A stretch of 64,000 nucleotides of DNA, taken from Nemertoderma westbladi. Lineage: Eukaryota > Xenacoelomorpha > Nemertodermatida > Nemertodermatidae. Of this stretch, positions 1 to 12,908 are shown piece after piece. The stretch lies in assembly GCA_032718475.1 (NCBI GenBank), contig JAUCBJ010007014.1, positions 1 to 64,000 on the forward strand. The letters run 5' to 3'. The notes under the pieces were generated by a model. It ran no database searches. It saw nothing but the letters and a program-made list of their open reading frames with translations, and was not told where the DNA came from. The first letter of the stretch is position 1. Every line of letters starts with the position of its first letter. The position numbers and the translations under genes were made by a program.

Positions 1-3000
1 TCGACGAGACAGTGCCAGTGACTTGAGAAAGTGTGAGACAATTGGGGTTACTATTCCCAATTTGTACACAGTGTTACAACTCAGAAAACACAGGGCTTCC
101 AGAGTTATTTAACTATATTCGAATATAATACGTCGTAGTGTGTTTTTAGGCTATAAGCGGCGTTTTTTCATGTTACTTCCTACAGAACCAGTTAAAAGGT
201 TATAACTTTTGAGGAGACAGTGCCAGTGACTTGAGAAAGTGTGAGACAATTGGGGTTACTATTCCCAATTTGTACACAGTGTTACAACTCAGAAAACACA
301 GGGCTTCCAGAGTTATTTAACTATATTCGAATATAATACGTCGTAGTGTGTTTTTAGGCTATAAGCGGCGTTTTTTCATGTTACTTCCTACAGAACCAGT
401 TAAAAGGTTATAACTTTCGACGAGACAGTGCCAGTGACTTGAGAAAGTGTGAGACAATTGGGGTTACTATTCCCAATTTGTACACAGTGTTACAACTCAG
501 AAAACACAGGGCTACCAGAGTTATTTAACTATTTTCGAATATAATACGTCGTAGTGTGTTTTTAGGCTATAAGCGGCGTTTTTTCATGTTACTTCCTACA
601 GAACCAGTTAAAAGGTTATAACTTTCGAGGAGACAGTGCCAGTGACTTGAGAAAGTGTGAGACAATTGGGGTTACTATTCCCAATTTGTACACAGTGTTA
701 CAACTTACAACTCAGAAAACACAGGGCTTCCAGAGTTATTTAACTATATTCGAATATATTACGTCGTAGTGTGTTTTTAGGCTATAAGCGGCGTTTTTTC
801 ATGTTACTTCCTACAGAACCAGTTAAAAGGTTATAACTTTCGAGGAGACAGTGCCAGTGACTTGAGAAAGTGTGAGACAATTGGGGTTACTATTCCCAAT
901 TTGTACACAGTGTTACAACTCAGAAAACACAGGGCTTCCAGAGTTATTTAACTATATTCGAATATATTACGTCGTAGTGTGTTTTTAGGCTTTAAGCGGC
1001 GTTTTTCATGTTACTTCCTACAGAACCAGTTAAAAGGTTATAACTTTCGACGAGACAGTGCCAGTGACTTGAGAAAGTGTGAGACAATTGGGGTTACTAT
1101 TCCCAATTTGTACTCGACGAGACAGTGCCAGTGACTTGAGAAAGTGTGAGACAATTGGGGTTACTATTCCCAATTTGTACACAGTGTTACAACTCAGAAA
1201 ACACAGGGCTTCCAGAGTTATTTAACTATATTCGAATATAATACGTCGTATTGTGTTTTTAGGCTATAAGCGGCGTTTTTTCATGTTACTTCCTACAGAA
1301 CCAGTTAAAAGGTTATAACTTTCGAGGAGACAGTGCCAGTGACTTGAGAAAGTGTGAGACAATTGGGGTTACTATTCCCAATTTGTACACAGTGTTACAA
1401 CTCAGAAAACACAGGGCTTCCAGAGTTATTTAACTATATTCGAATATAATACGTCGTAGTGTGTTTTTAGGCTATAAGCGGCGTTTTTTCATGTTACTTC
1501 CTACAGAACCAGTTAAAAGGTTATAACTTTCGAGGAGACAGTGCCAGTGATTTGAGAAAGTGTGAGACAATTGGGGTTACTATTCCCAATTTGTACACAG
1601 TGTTACAACTCAGAAAACACAGGGCTTCCAGAGTTATTTAACTATGTTCGAATATATTACGTCGTAGTGTGTTTTTAGGCTATAAGCGGCGTTTTTTCAT
1701 GTTACTTCCTACAGAACCAGTTAAAAGGTTATAACTTTCGAGGAGACAGTGCCAGTGACTTGAGAAAGTGTGAGACAATTGGGGTTACTATTCCCAATTT
1801 GTACACAGTGTTACAACTCAGAAAACACAGGGCTTCCAGAGTTATTTAACTATATTCGAATATAACACGTCGTAGTGTGTTTTTAGGCTATAAGCGGCGT
1901 TTTTTCATGTTACTTCCTACAGAACCAGTTAAAAGGTTATAACTTTCGAGGAGACAGTGCCAGTGACTTGAGAAAGTGTGAGACAATTGGGGTTACTATT
2001 CCCAATTTGTACACAGTGTTACAACTCAGAAAACACAGGGCTTCCAGAGTTATTTAACTATATTCGAATATATTACGTCGTAGTGTGTTTTTAGGCTATA
2101 AGCGGCGTTTTTTCATGTTACTTCCTACAGAACCAGTTAAAAGGTCATAACTTTCGACGAGACAGTGCCAGTGACTTGAGAAAGTGTGAGACAATTGGGG
2201 TTACTATTCCCAATTTGTACACAGTGTTACAACTCAGAAAACACAGGGCTTCCAGAGTTATTTAACTATATTCGAATATATTACGTCGTAGTGTGTTTTT
2301 AGGCTATAAGCGGCGTTTTTTCATGTTACTTCCTACAGAACCAGTTAAAAGGTTATAACTTTCGACGAGACAGTGCCAGTGACTTGAGAAAGTGTGAGAC
2401 AATTGGGGTTACTATTCCCAATTTGTACACAGTGTTACAACTCAGAAAACACAGGGCTTCCAGAGTTATTTAACTATATTCGAATATATTACGTCGTAGT
2501 GTGTTTTTAGGCTATAAGCGGCGTTTTTTCATGTTACTTCCTACAGAACCAGTTAAAAGGTTATAACTTTCGAGGAGACAGTGCCAGTGACTTGAGAAAG
2601 TGTGAGACAATTGGGGTTACTATTCCCAATTTGTACACAGTGTTACAACTCAGAAAACACAGGGCTTCCAGAGTTATTTAACTATATTCGAATATATTAC
2701 GTCGTAGTGTGTTTTTAGGCTTTAAGCGGCGTTTTCATGTTACTTCCTACAGAACCAGTTAAAAGGTTATAACTTTCGACGAGACAGTGCCAGTGACTTG
2801 AGAAAGTGTGAGACAATTGGGGTTACTATTCCCAATTTGTACACAGTGTTACAACTCAGAAAACACAGGGCTTCCAGAGTTATTTAACTATATTCGAATA
2901 TAATACGTCGTATTGTGTTTTTAGGCTATAAGCGGCGTTTTTTCATGTTACTTCCTACAGAACCAGTTAAAAGGTTATAACTTTCGAGGAGACAGTGCCA

Positions 3001-6000
3001 GTGACTTGAGAAAGTGTGAGACAATTGGGGTTACTATTCCCAATTTGTACACAGTGTTACAACTCAGAAAACACAGGGCTTCCAGAGTTATTTAACTATA
3101 TTCGAATATAATACGTCGTAGTGTGTTTTTAGGCTATAAGCGGCGTTTTTTCATGTTACTTCCTACAGAACCAGTTAAAAGGTTATAACTTTCGACGAGA
3201 CAGTGCCAGTGATTTGAGAAAGTGTGAGACAATTGGGGTTACTATTCCCAATTTGAAAGTGTTACAACTCAGAAAACACAGGGCTTCCAGAGTTATTTAA
3301 CTATATTCGAATATAATACGTCGTAGTGTGTTTTTAGGCTATAAGCGGCGTTTTTTCATGTTACTTCCTACAGAACCAGTTAAAAGGTTATAACTTTTGA
3401 GGAGACAGTGCCAGTGACTTGAGAAAGTGTGAGACAATTGGGGTTACTATTCCCAATTTGTACACAGTGTTACAACTCAGAAAACACAGGGCTTCCAGAG
3501 TTATTTAACTATATTCGAATATAATACGTCGTAGTGTGTTTTTAGGCTATAAGCGGCGTTTTTTCATGTTACTTCCTACAGAACCAGTTAAAAGGTTATA
3601 ACTTTCGACGAGACAGTGCCAGTGACTTGAGAAAGTGTGAGACAATTGGGGTTACTATTCCCAATTTGTACACAGTGTTACAACTCAGAAAACACAGGGC
3701 TTCCAGAGTTATTTAACTATTTTCGAATATAATACGTCGTAGTGTGTTTTTAGGCTATAAGCGGCGTTTTTTCATGTTACTTCCTACAGAACCAGTTAAA
3801 AGGTTATAACTTTTGAGGAGACAGTGCCAGTGACTTGAGAAAGTGTGAGACAATTGGGGTTACTATTCCCAATTTGTACACAGTATTACAACTCAGAAAA
3901 CACAGGGCTTCCAGAGTTATTTAACTATATTCGAATATAATACGTCGTAGTGTGTTTTTAGGCTATAAGCGGCGTTTTTTCATGTTACTTCCTACAGAAC
4001 CAGTTAAAAGGTTATAACTTTCGACGAGACAGTGCCAGTGACTTGAGAAAGTGTGAGACAATTGGGGTTACTATTCCCAATTTGTACACAGTGTTACAAC
4101 TCAGAAAACACAGGGCTTCCAGAGTTATTTAACTATATTCGAATATAATACGTCGTAGTGTGTTTTTAGGCTATAAGCGGCGTTTTTTCATGTTACTTCC
4201 TACAGAACCAGTTAAAAGGTTATAACTTTCGAGGAGACAGTGCCAGTGACTTGAGAAAGTGTGAGACAATTGGGGTTACTATTCCCAATTTGTACACAGT
4301 GTTACAACTCAGAAAACACAGGGCTTCCAGAGTTATTTAACTATATTCGAATATATTACGTCGTAGTGTGTTTTTAGGCTATAAGCGGCGTTTTTTCATG
4401 TTACTTCCTACAGAACCAGTTAAAAGGTTATAACTTTCGACGAGACAGTGCCAGTGACTTGAGAAAGTGTTAGACAATTGGGGTTACTATTCCCAATTTG
4501 TACACAGTGTTACAACTCAGAAAACGCAGGGCTTCCAGAGTTATTTAACTATAGTCGAATATATTACGTCGTAGTGTGTTTTTAGGCTATAAGCGGCGTT
4601 TTTTCATGTTACTTCCTACAGAACCAGTTAAAAGGTTATAACTTTCGACGAGACAGTGCCAGTGACTTGAGAAAGTGTGAGACAATTGGGGTTACTATTC
4701 CCAATTTGTACACAGTGTTACAACTCAGAAAACACAGGGCTTCCAGAGTTATTTAACTATATTCGAATATATTACGTCGTAGTGTGTTTTTAGGCTATAA
4801 GCGGCGTTTTTTCATGTTACTTCCTACAGAACCAGTTAAAAGGTTATAACTTTCGAGGAGACAGTGCCAGTGACTTGAGAAAGTGTGAGACAATTGGGGT
4901 TACTATTCCCAATTTGTACACAGTGTTACAACTCAGAAAACACAGGGCTTCCAGAGTTATTTAACTATATTCGAATATAATACGTCGTAGTGTGTTTTTA
5001 GGCTATAAGCGGCGTTTTTTCATGTTACTTCCTACAGAACCAGTTAAAAGGTTATAACTTTCGACGAGACAGTGCCAGTGACTTGAGAAAGTGTGAGACA
5101 ATTGGGGTTACTATTCCCAATTTGTACACAGTGTTACAACTCAGAAAACACAGGGCTTCCAGAGTTATTTAACTATATTCGAATATAATACGTCGTAGTG
5201 TGTTTTTAGGCTATAAGCGGCGTTTTTTCATGTTACTTCCTACAGAACCAGTTAAAAGGTTATAACTTTTGAGGAGACAGTGCCAGTGACTTGAGAAAGT
5301 GTGAGACAATTGGGGTTACTATTCCCAATTTGTACACAGTGTTACAACTCAGAAAACACAGGGCTTCCAGAGTTATTTAACTATATTCGAATATATTACG
5401 TCGTAGTGTGTTTTTAGGCTATAAGCGGCGTTTTTTCATGTTACTTCCTACAGAACCAGTTAAAAGGTTATAACTTTCGAGGAGACAGTGCCAGTGACTT
5501 GAGAAAGTGTGAGACAATTGGGGTTACTATTCCCAATTTGTACACAGTGTTACAACTCAGAAAACACAGGGCTTCCAGAGTTATTTAACTATATTCGAAT
5601 ATAATACGTCGTAGTGTGTTTTTAGGCTATAAGCGGCGTTTTTTCATGTTACTTCCTACAGAACCAGTTAAAAGGTTATAACTTTCGAGGAGACAGTGCC
5701 AGTGACTTGAGAAAGTGTGAGACAATTGGGGTTACTATTCCCAATTTGTACACAGTGTTACAACTCAGAAAACACAGGGCTTCCAGAGTTATTTAACTAT
5801 ATTCGAATATATTACGTCGTAGTGTGTTTTTAGGCTATAAGCGGCGTTTTTTCATGTTACTTCCTACAGAACCAGTTAAAAGGTTATAACTTTCGAGGAG
5901 ACAGTGCCAGTGACTTGAGAAAGTGTGAGACAATTGGGGTTACTATTCCCAATTTGTACACAGTGTTACAACTCAGAAAACACAGGGCTTCCAGAGTTAT

Positions 6001-9000
6001 TTAACTATATTCGAATATAATACGTCGTAGTGTGTTTTTAGGCTATAAGCGGCGTTTTTTCATGTTACTTCCTACAGAACCAGTTAAAAGGTTATAACTT
6101 TCGACGAGACAGTGCCAGTGACTTGAGAAAGTGTGAGACAATTGGGGTTACTATTCCCAATTTGTACGCAGTGTTACAACTCAGAAAACACAGGGCTTCC
6201 AGAGTTATTTAACTATATTCGAATATAATACGTCGTAGTGTGTTTTTAGGCTATAAGCGGCGTTTTTTCATGTTACTTCCTACAGAACCAGTTAAAAGGT
6301 TATAACTTTCGACGAGACAGTGCCAGTGACTTGAGAAAGTGTGAGACAATTGGGGTTACTATTCCCAATTTGTACACAGTGTTACAACTCAGAAAACACA
6401 GGGCTTCCAGAGTTATTTAACTATATTCGAATATATTACGTCGTAGTGTGTTTTTAGGCTATAAGCGGCGTTTTTTCATGTTACTTCCTACAGAACCAGT
6501 TAAAAGGTTATAACTTTCGAGGAGACAGTGCCAGTGACTTGAGAAAGTGTGAGACAATTGGGGTTACTATTCCCAATTTGTACACAGTGTTACAACTCAG
6601 AAAACACAGGGCTTCCAGAGTTATTTAACTATATTCGAATATATTACGTCGTAGTGTGTTTTTAGGCTATAAGCGGCGTTTTTTCATGTTACTTCCTACA
6701 GAACCAGTTAAAAGGTTATAACTTTCGACGAGACAGTGCCAGTGACTTGAGAAAGTGTGAGACAATTGGGGTTACTATTCCCAATTTGTACACAGTGTTA
6801 CAACTCAGAAAACACAGGGCTTCCAGAGTTATTTAACTATATTCGAATATATTACGTCGTAGTGTGTTTTTAGGCTATAAGCGGCGTTTTTTCATGTTAC
6901 TTCCTACAGAACCAGTTAAAAGGTTATAACTTTCGACGAGACAGTGCCAGTGACTTGAGAAAGTGTGAGACAATTGGGGTTACTATTCCCAATTTGTACA
7001 CAGTGTTACAACTCAGAAAACACAGGGCTTCCAGAGTTATTTAACTATATTCGAATATATTACGTCGTAGTGTGTTTTTAGGCTATAAGCGGCGTTTTTT
7101 CATGTTACTTCCTACAGAACCAGTTAAAAGGTTATAACTTTCGAGGAGACAGTGCCAGTGACTTGAGAAAGTGTGAGACAATTGGGGTTACTATTCCCAA
7201 TTTGTACACAGTGTTACAACTCAGAAAACACAGGGCTTCCAGAGTTATTTAACTATATTCGAATATATTACGTCGTAGTGTGTTTTTAGGCTATAAGCGG
7301 CGTTTTTTCATGTTACTTCCTACAGAACCAGTTAAAAGGTTATAACTTTCGACGAGACAGTGCCAGTGACTTGAGAAAGTGTGAGACAATTGGGGTTACT
7401 ATTCCCAATTTGTACACAGTGTTACAACTCAGAAAACACAGGGCTTCCAGAGTTATTTAACTATATTCGAATATAATACGTCGTAGTGTGTTTTTAGGCT
7501 ATAAGCGGCGTTTTTTCATGTTACTTCCTACAGAACCAGTTAAAAGGTTATAACTTTCGAGGAGACAGTGCCAGTGACTTGAGAAAGTGTGAGACAATTG
7601 GGGTTACTATTCCCAATTTGTACACAGTGTTACAACTCAGAAAACACAGGGCTTCCAGAGTTATTTAACTATATTCGAATATAATACGTCGTAGTGTGTT
7701 TTTAGGCTATAAGCGGCGTTTTTTCATGTTACTTCCTACAGAACCAGTTAAAAGGTTATAACTTTCGACGAGACAGTGCCAGTGATTTGAGAAAGTGTGA
7801 GACAATTGGGGTTACTATTCCCAATTTGTACACAGTGTTACAACTCAGAAAACACAGGGCTTCCAGAGTTATTTAACTATATTCGAATATAATACGTCGT
7901 AGTGTGTTTTTAGGCTATAAGCGGCGTTTTTTCATGTTACTTCCTACAGAACCAGTTAAAAGGTTATAACTTTCGAGGAGACAGTGCCAGTGACTTGAGA
8001 AAGTGTGAGACAATTGGGGTTACTATTCCCAATTTGTACACAGTGTTACAACTCAGAAAACACAGGGCTTCCAGAGTTATTTAACTATATTCGAATATAA
8101 TACGTCGTAGTGTGTTTTTAGGCTATAAGCGGCGTTTTTTCATGTTACTTCCTACAGAACCAGTTAAAAGGTTATAACTTTCGACGAGACAGTGCCAGTG
8201 ACTTGAGAAAGTGTGAGACAATTGGGGTTACTATTCCCAATTTGTACACAGTGTTACAACTCAGAAAACACAGGGCTTCCAGAGTTATTTAACTATTTTC
8301 GAATATAATACGTCGTAGTGTGTTTTTAGGCTATAAGCGGCGTTTTTTCATGTTACTTCCTACAGAACCAGTTAAAAGGTTATAACTTTTGAGGAGACAG
8401 TGCCAGTGACTTGAGAAAGTGTGAGACAATTGGGGTTACTATTCCCAATTTGTACACAGTGTTACAACTCAGAAAACACAGGGCTTCCAGAGTTATTTAA
8501 CTATATTCGAATATAATACGTCGTAGTGTGTTTTTAGGCTATAAGCGGCGTTTTTTCATGTTACTTCCTACAGAACCAGTTAAAAGGTTATAACTTTCGA
8601 CGAGACAGTGCCAGTGACTTGAGAAAGTGTGAGACAATTGGGGTTACTATTCCCAATTTGTACACAGTGTTACAACTCAGAAAACACAGGGCTTCCAGAG
8701 TTATTTAACTATATTCGAATATAATACGTCGTAGTGTGTTTTTAGGCTATAAGCGGCGTTTTTTCATGTTACTTCCTACAGAACCAGTTAAAAGGTTATA
8801 ACTTTCGAGGAGACAGTGCCAGTGACTTGAGAAAGTGTGAGACAATTGGGGTTACTATTCCCAATTTGTACACAGTGTTACAACTCAGAAAACACAGGGC
8901 TTCCAGAGTTATTTAACTATATTCGAATATATTACGTCGTAGTGTGTTTTTAGGCTATAAGCGGCGTTTTTTCATGTTACTTCCTACAGAACCAGTTAAA

Positions 9001-10978
9001 AGGTTATAACTTTCGACGAGACAGTGCCAGTGACTTGAGAAAGTGTTAGACAATTGGGGTTACTATTCCCAATTTGTACACAGTGTTACAACTCAGAAAA
9101 CGCAGGGCTTCCAGAGTTATTTAACTATAGTCGAATATATTACGTCGTAGTGTGTTTTTAGGCTATAAGCGGCGTTTTTTCATGTTACTTCCTACAGAAC
9201 CAGTTAAAAGGTTATAACTTTCGACGAGACAGTGCCAGTGACTTGAGAAAGTGTGAGACAATTGGGGTTACTATTCCCAATTTGTACACAGTGTTACAAC
9301 TCAGAAAACACAGGGCTTCCAGAGTTATTTAACTATATTCGAATATATTACGTCGTAGTGTGTTTTTAGGCTATAAGCGGCGTTTTTTCATGTTACTTCC
9401 TACAGAACCAGTTAAAAGGTTATAACTTTCGAGGAGACAGTGCCAGTGACTTGAGAAAGTGTGAGACAATTGGGGTTACTATTCCCAATTTGTACACAGT
9501 GTTACAACTCAGAAAACACAGGGCTTCCAGAGTTATTTAACTATATTCGAATATAATACGTCGTAGTGTGTTTTTAGGCTATAAGCGGCGTTTTTTCATG
9601 TTACTTCCTACAGAACCAGTTAAAAGGTTATAACTTTCGACGAGACAGTGCCAGTGACTTGAGAAAGTGTGAGACAATTGGGGTTACTATTCCCAATTTG
9701 TACACAGTGTTACAACTCAGAAAACACAGGGCTTCCAGAGTTATTTAACTATATTCGAATATAATACGTCGTAGTGTGTTTTTAGGCTATAAGCGGCGTT
9801 TTTTCATGTTACTTCCTACAGAACCAGTTAAAAGGTTATAACTTTCGAGGAGACAGTGCCAGTGACTTGAGAAAGTGTGAGACAATTGGGGTTACTATTC
9901 CCAATTTGTACACAGTGTTACAACTCAGAAAACACAGGGCTTCCAGAGTTATTTAACTATATTCGAATATATTACGTCGTAGTGTGTTTTTAGGCTATAA
10001 GCGGCGTTTTTTCATGTTACTTCCTACAGAACCAGTTAAAAGGTTATAACTTTCGAGGAGACAGTGCCAGTGACTTGAGAAAGTGTGAGACAATTGGGGT
10101 TACTATTCCCAATTTGTACACAGTGTTACAACTCAGAAAACACAGGGCTTCCAGAGTTATTTAACTATATTCGAATATAATACGTCGTAGTGTGTTTTTA
10201 GGCTATAAGCGGCGTTTTTTCATGTTACTTCCTACAGAACCAGTTAAAAGGTTATAACTTTCGAGGAGACAGTGCCAGTGACTTGAGAAAGTGTGAGACA
10301 ATTGGGGTTACTATTCCCAATTTGTACACAGTGTTACAACTCGGAAAACACAGGGCTTCCAGAGTTATTTAACTATATTCGAATATATTACGTCGTAGTG
10401 TGTTTTTAGGCTATAAGCGGCGTTTTTTCATGTTACTTCCTACAGAACCAGTTAAAAGGTTATAACTTTCGAGGAGACAGTGCCAGTGACTTGAGAAAGT
10501 GTGAGACAATTGGGGTTACTATTCCCAATTTGTACACAGTGTTACAACTCAGAAAACACAGGGCTTCCAGAGTTATTTAACTATATTCGAATATAATACG
10601 TCGTAGTGTGTTTTTAGGCTATAAGCGGCGTTTTTTCATGTTACTTCCTACAGAACCAGTTAAAAGGTTATAACTTTCGACGAGACAGTGCCAGTGACTT
10701 GAGAAAGTGTGAGACAATTGGGGTTACTATTCCCAATTTGTACGCAGTGTTACAACTCAGAAAACACAGGGCTTCCAGAGTTATTTAACTATATTCGAAT
10801 ATAATACGTCGTAGTGTGTTTTTAGGCTATAAGCGGCGTTTTTTCATGTTACTTCCTACAGAACCAGTTAAAAGGTTATAACTTTCGACGAGACAGTGCC
10901 AGTGACTTGAGAAAGTGTGAGACAATTGGGGTTACTATTCCCAATTTGTACACAGTGTTACAACTCAGAAAACACAGT
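1..10978. repeat. Satellite A, 208-bp tandem repeat
   Basis: About 53 head-to-tail monomers of 208 bp fill the first 11 kb. Monomers differ by a few bases, for example GACGAGACAG versus GAGGAGACAG at the unit start and TATAATACG versus TATATTACG in the middle. Each contains the 12-bp palindrome ATATTCGAATAT (some units mutated) and a dyad ATTGGG/CCCAAT separated by about 10 bases. A truncated 72-bp partial unit sits at about 1043-1114. Private variants recur exactly 4,576 bp (22 units) apart, showing a higher-order repeat. The array starts before the window and stops mid-monomer at 10978. It has no coding potential. Confidence 0.97.
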
Positions 10979-11019
10979 ATTTGGGCCTACTGGTTACCGG
11001 TCGACCGGTACTTTTCAAC

Positions 11020-11206
11020 TTTATTGCCTACTGCAATAAAGAAGGTATAACTGTTATTGTTCTTACCAGAACAATAGACCAACTATATTTATTGCCTACA
11101 CTGCAATCAGAAGTAATAACTGTTATTGTTCTTACCAGAACAATAGACAAATGTATTTATTTTCTACACCACAAATAAAGAACGTATAACTGTTATTGTT
11201 TGCGCT
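11020..11206. repeat. 68-bp tandem repeat, about 2.7 copies
   Basis: Three successive units begin TTATTGCCTA or TTATTTTCTA at 11021, 11089 and 11157, a 68-bp period. The first two share a short inverted repeat, TTGTTCT-TACC-AGAACAA, that could form a hairpin. A short chance frame crosses it and is not a gene. Confidence 0.8.
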
Positions 11207-12453
11207 TTTAGACTTTTAGCAGTTTAACCCTCTAATTTTAGGTGTCTTTTAGTTTGTAAATCGACTTTAGCCTATGACAAGTATTTGATACAAATAAACA
11301 CTACATTAGCCGAAGCCAGCCTATGCGTGACCATTCACCCGCTGGATATACCCGGGAGACTGGATTCGGATGCTTTGACCTTATTGCGGTGTAGGCCTAC
11401 TGTACTATTCGATTGATCATTAATATATAATCTCTGACAAATATTATTCACTTTCGGGAAATATTAACAGTTCCTTTAGGACGTGGCGCTCTAAATATAT
11501 AAACAGAGCTATGACTTACACTAAACACAACGGGATGGCTTATGATTTACACATAAGGCACATTCTTTAGGAGATGCTTTGTTATCAGTCAAGCCCATGC
11601 ACACTACCGCACACTGCTGCACACTGATCTGCCGATCTTGACTGATTTTAATCATATATAAAGAGAATAGCAACCGACATTTGTAGGGTCTATGAAATAG
11701 CATTCAATTCACTACAAAACCAATATAATGTAAGTCGCAATTGCTATATGTAACCGGTCTCTCTAACCTTTAGTGTATCAAGAAGATTGGGGTTTTATGA
11801 GTGTTTATCGATATTCTCCAAATATAACAATGTTCCATCAACTGATACAATTAATAAACACTGACAGTAAATAGCAGTAAAATAATGCGGTGTGTACTGG
11901 TACTGGTACGGCACTGATTGTTGACTCGTATGATAACAGTTATGTGTTCATATAATCAAAGCCGTTCTAATGTTGGCTAAAGTCTGAAACACAGAATAAT
12001 TCTACAGCCGATGTTCTGGCATCTGGAAAACCAACACACTGATCCCTGTAGGCTGTTGTAGGTATCTTTCAACACAAAGAGAAATAGCTCTCATTGTCTG
12101 AGTTCCAGATTCTGTAGGTTCCACGAATGTCTAAATGCCGAACTATTCGGGTTTTTGCAGCCCTTATTCAACACAAGGCAAAATCGCTCTGATTGGTTGA
12201 TCATTGTTCTGATTGGTTGATCGAACAGAACAAAGAGGCTATATGCGTACAGCAAATCGGCTGGTAGATTGCGTCATTTGAGTTAGGTAGTTTAGAGTAT
12301 TTGAGCGCATTGTGGGAAAACTGGCTTTTTATGTCCGCTAAAGCACACATGCAGACATAGCGGGTAAAATCGCTAGTTATGTCCTCTAAAACACCTCACA
12401 CAGTACATTGCGGAGAAAAAGGGCCAGTTATATCCCGCAAAAGCTTTTACAAT
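11207..12453. other. Non-coding AT-rich spacer left of the virus-like element
   Basis: No convincing gene is seen on either strand; a 60-codon minus-strand frame at 11521-11703 has no recognisable features. A degenerate repeat of about 50 bp (roughly three units) lies at 12305-12440, each containing a TATGTCC or TATATCC core. A doubled TGATTGGTTGATC motif lies at about 12190-12222. The left end of the virus-like element should be here, but I could not recognise a terminal inverted repeat matching the right side. Confidence 0.6.
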
Positions 12454-12906
12454 TTACAACGCTTGTTGGTTTATTTTATAATAATTAACAAGCCATTTAT
12501 ATAATATTATTTCATTTATTTCCACATTATTTGTAAACGAACTCATTGGATAGTTTGTGTGAATTCGATTTACCAAGTAATAAAGACAGTATAACCCGCA
12601 TGTGGTCCTTCTAGGGTCTTGAAATTGTTTGCGAGTAGTACGCCACCTTGCTGAATTTTTCTCAAGCCATTTTTCGATACATCTGTTTGGATATTTTGGT
12701 CCAAACGAATCAAATAATTCGGCCTCATTATCTCGTATATATATAGCAATCCAATGAATCCCGGGAAGATGCTCGTTATCGGTATTTACTATTAATCCAT
12801 AATCTCTCCGCTTATTATTATCTAATTTAGGTAATTTGTTAGATGGAAACGCTCCCAAATAGTGACCACCCACTGGAAACATATCAAGGTCCTCTGTAGA
12901 TAACAT
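12454..12906 (-). CDS. Adenain-like (Ulp1-fold) cysteine protease
   Basis: This 150-residue protein matches the pattern of adenovirus-type maturation proteases found in Polinton/Maverick elements and related dsDNA viruses. Visible are a catalytic His followed by Trp (His51-Trp52, after LPGI), an acidic residue in LFDSFG (Asp66), and QDPRRTTCGLYCL with the likely oxyanion Gln96 and nucleophile Cys103. Length is close to the compact viral members and shorter than cellular Ulp1/SENP proteases. The start is an ATG three bases after the stop of the upstream capsid gene, so the two are nearly fused. The frame is intact. In the family it cleaves capsid precursor proteins at Gly-Gly-type sites; substrates here would be the neighbouring structural proteins (inference). 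It is the last gene of the minus-strand cluster. Confidence 0.87.
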   Translation of the reverse strand: MLSTEDLDMFPVGGHYLGAFPSNKLPKLDNNKRRDYGLIVNTDNEHLPGIHWIAIYIRDNEAELFDSFGPKYPNRCIEKWLEKNSARWRTTRKQFQDPRRTTCGLYCLYYLVNRIHTNYPMSSFTNNVEINEIILYKWLVNYYKINQQAL

Positions 12907-12908
12907 AC

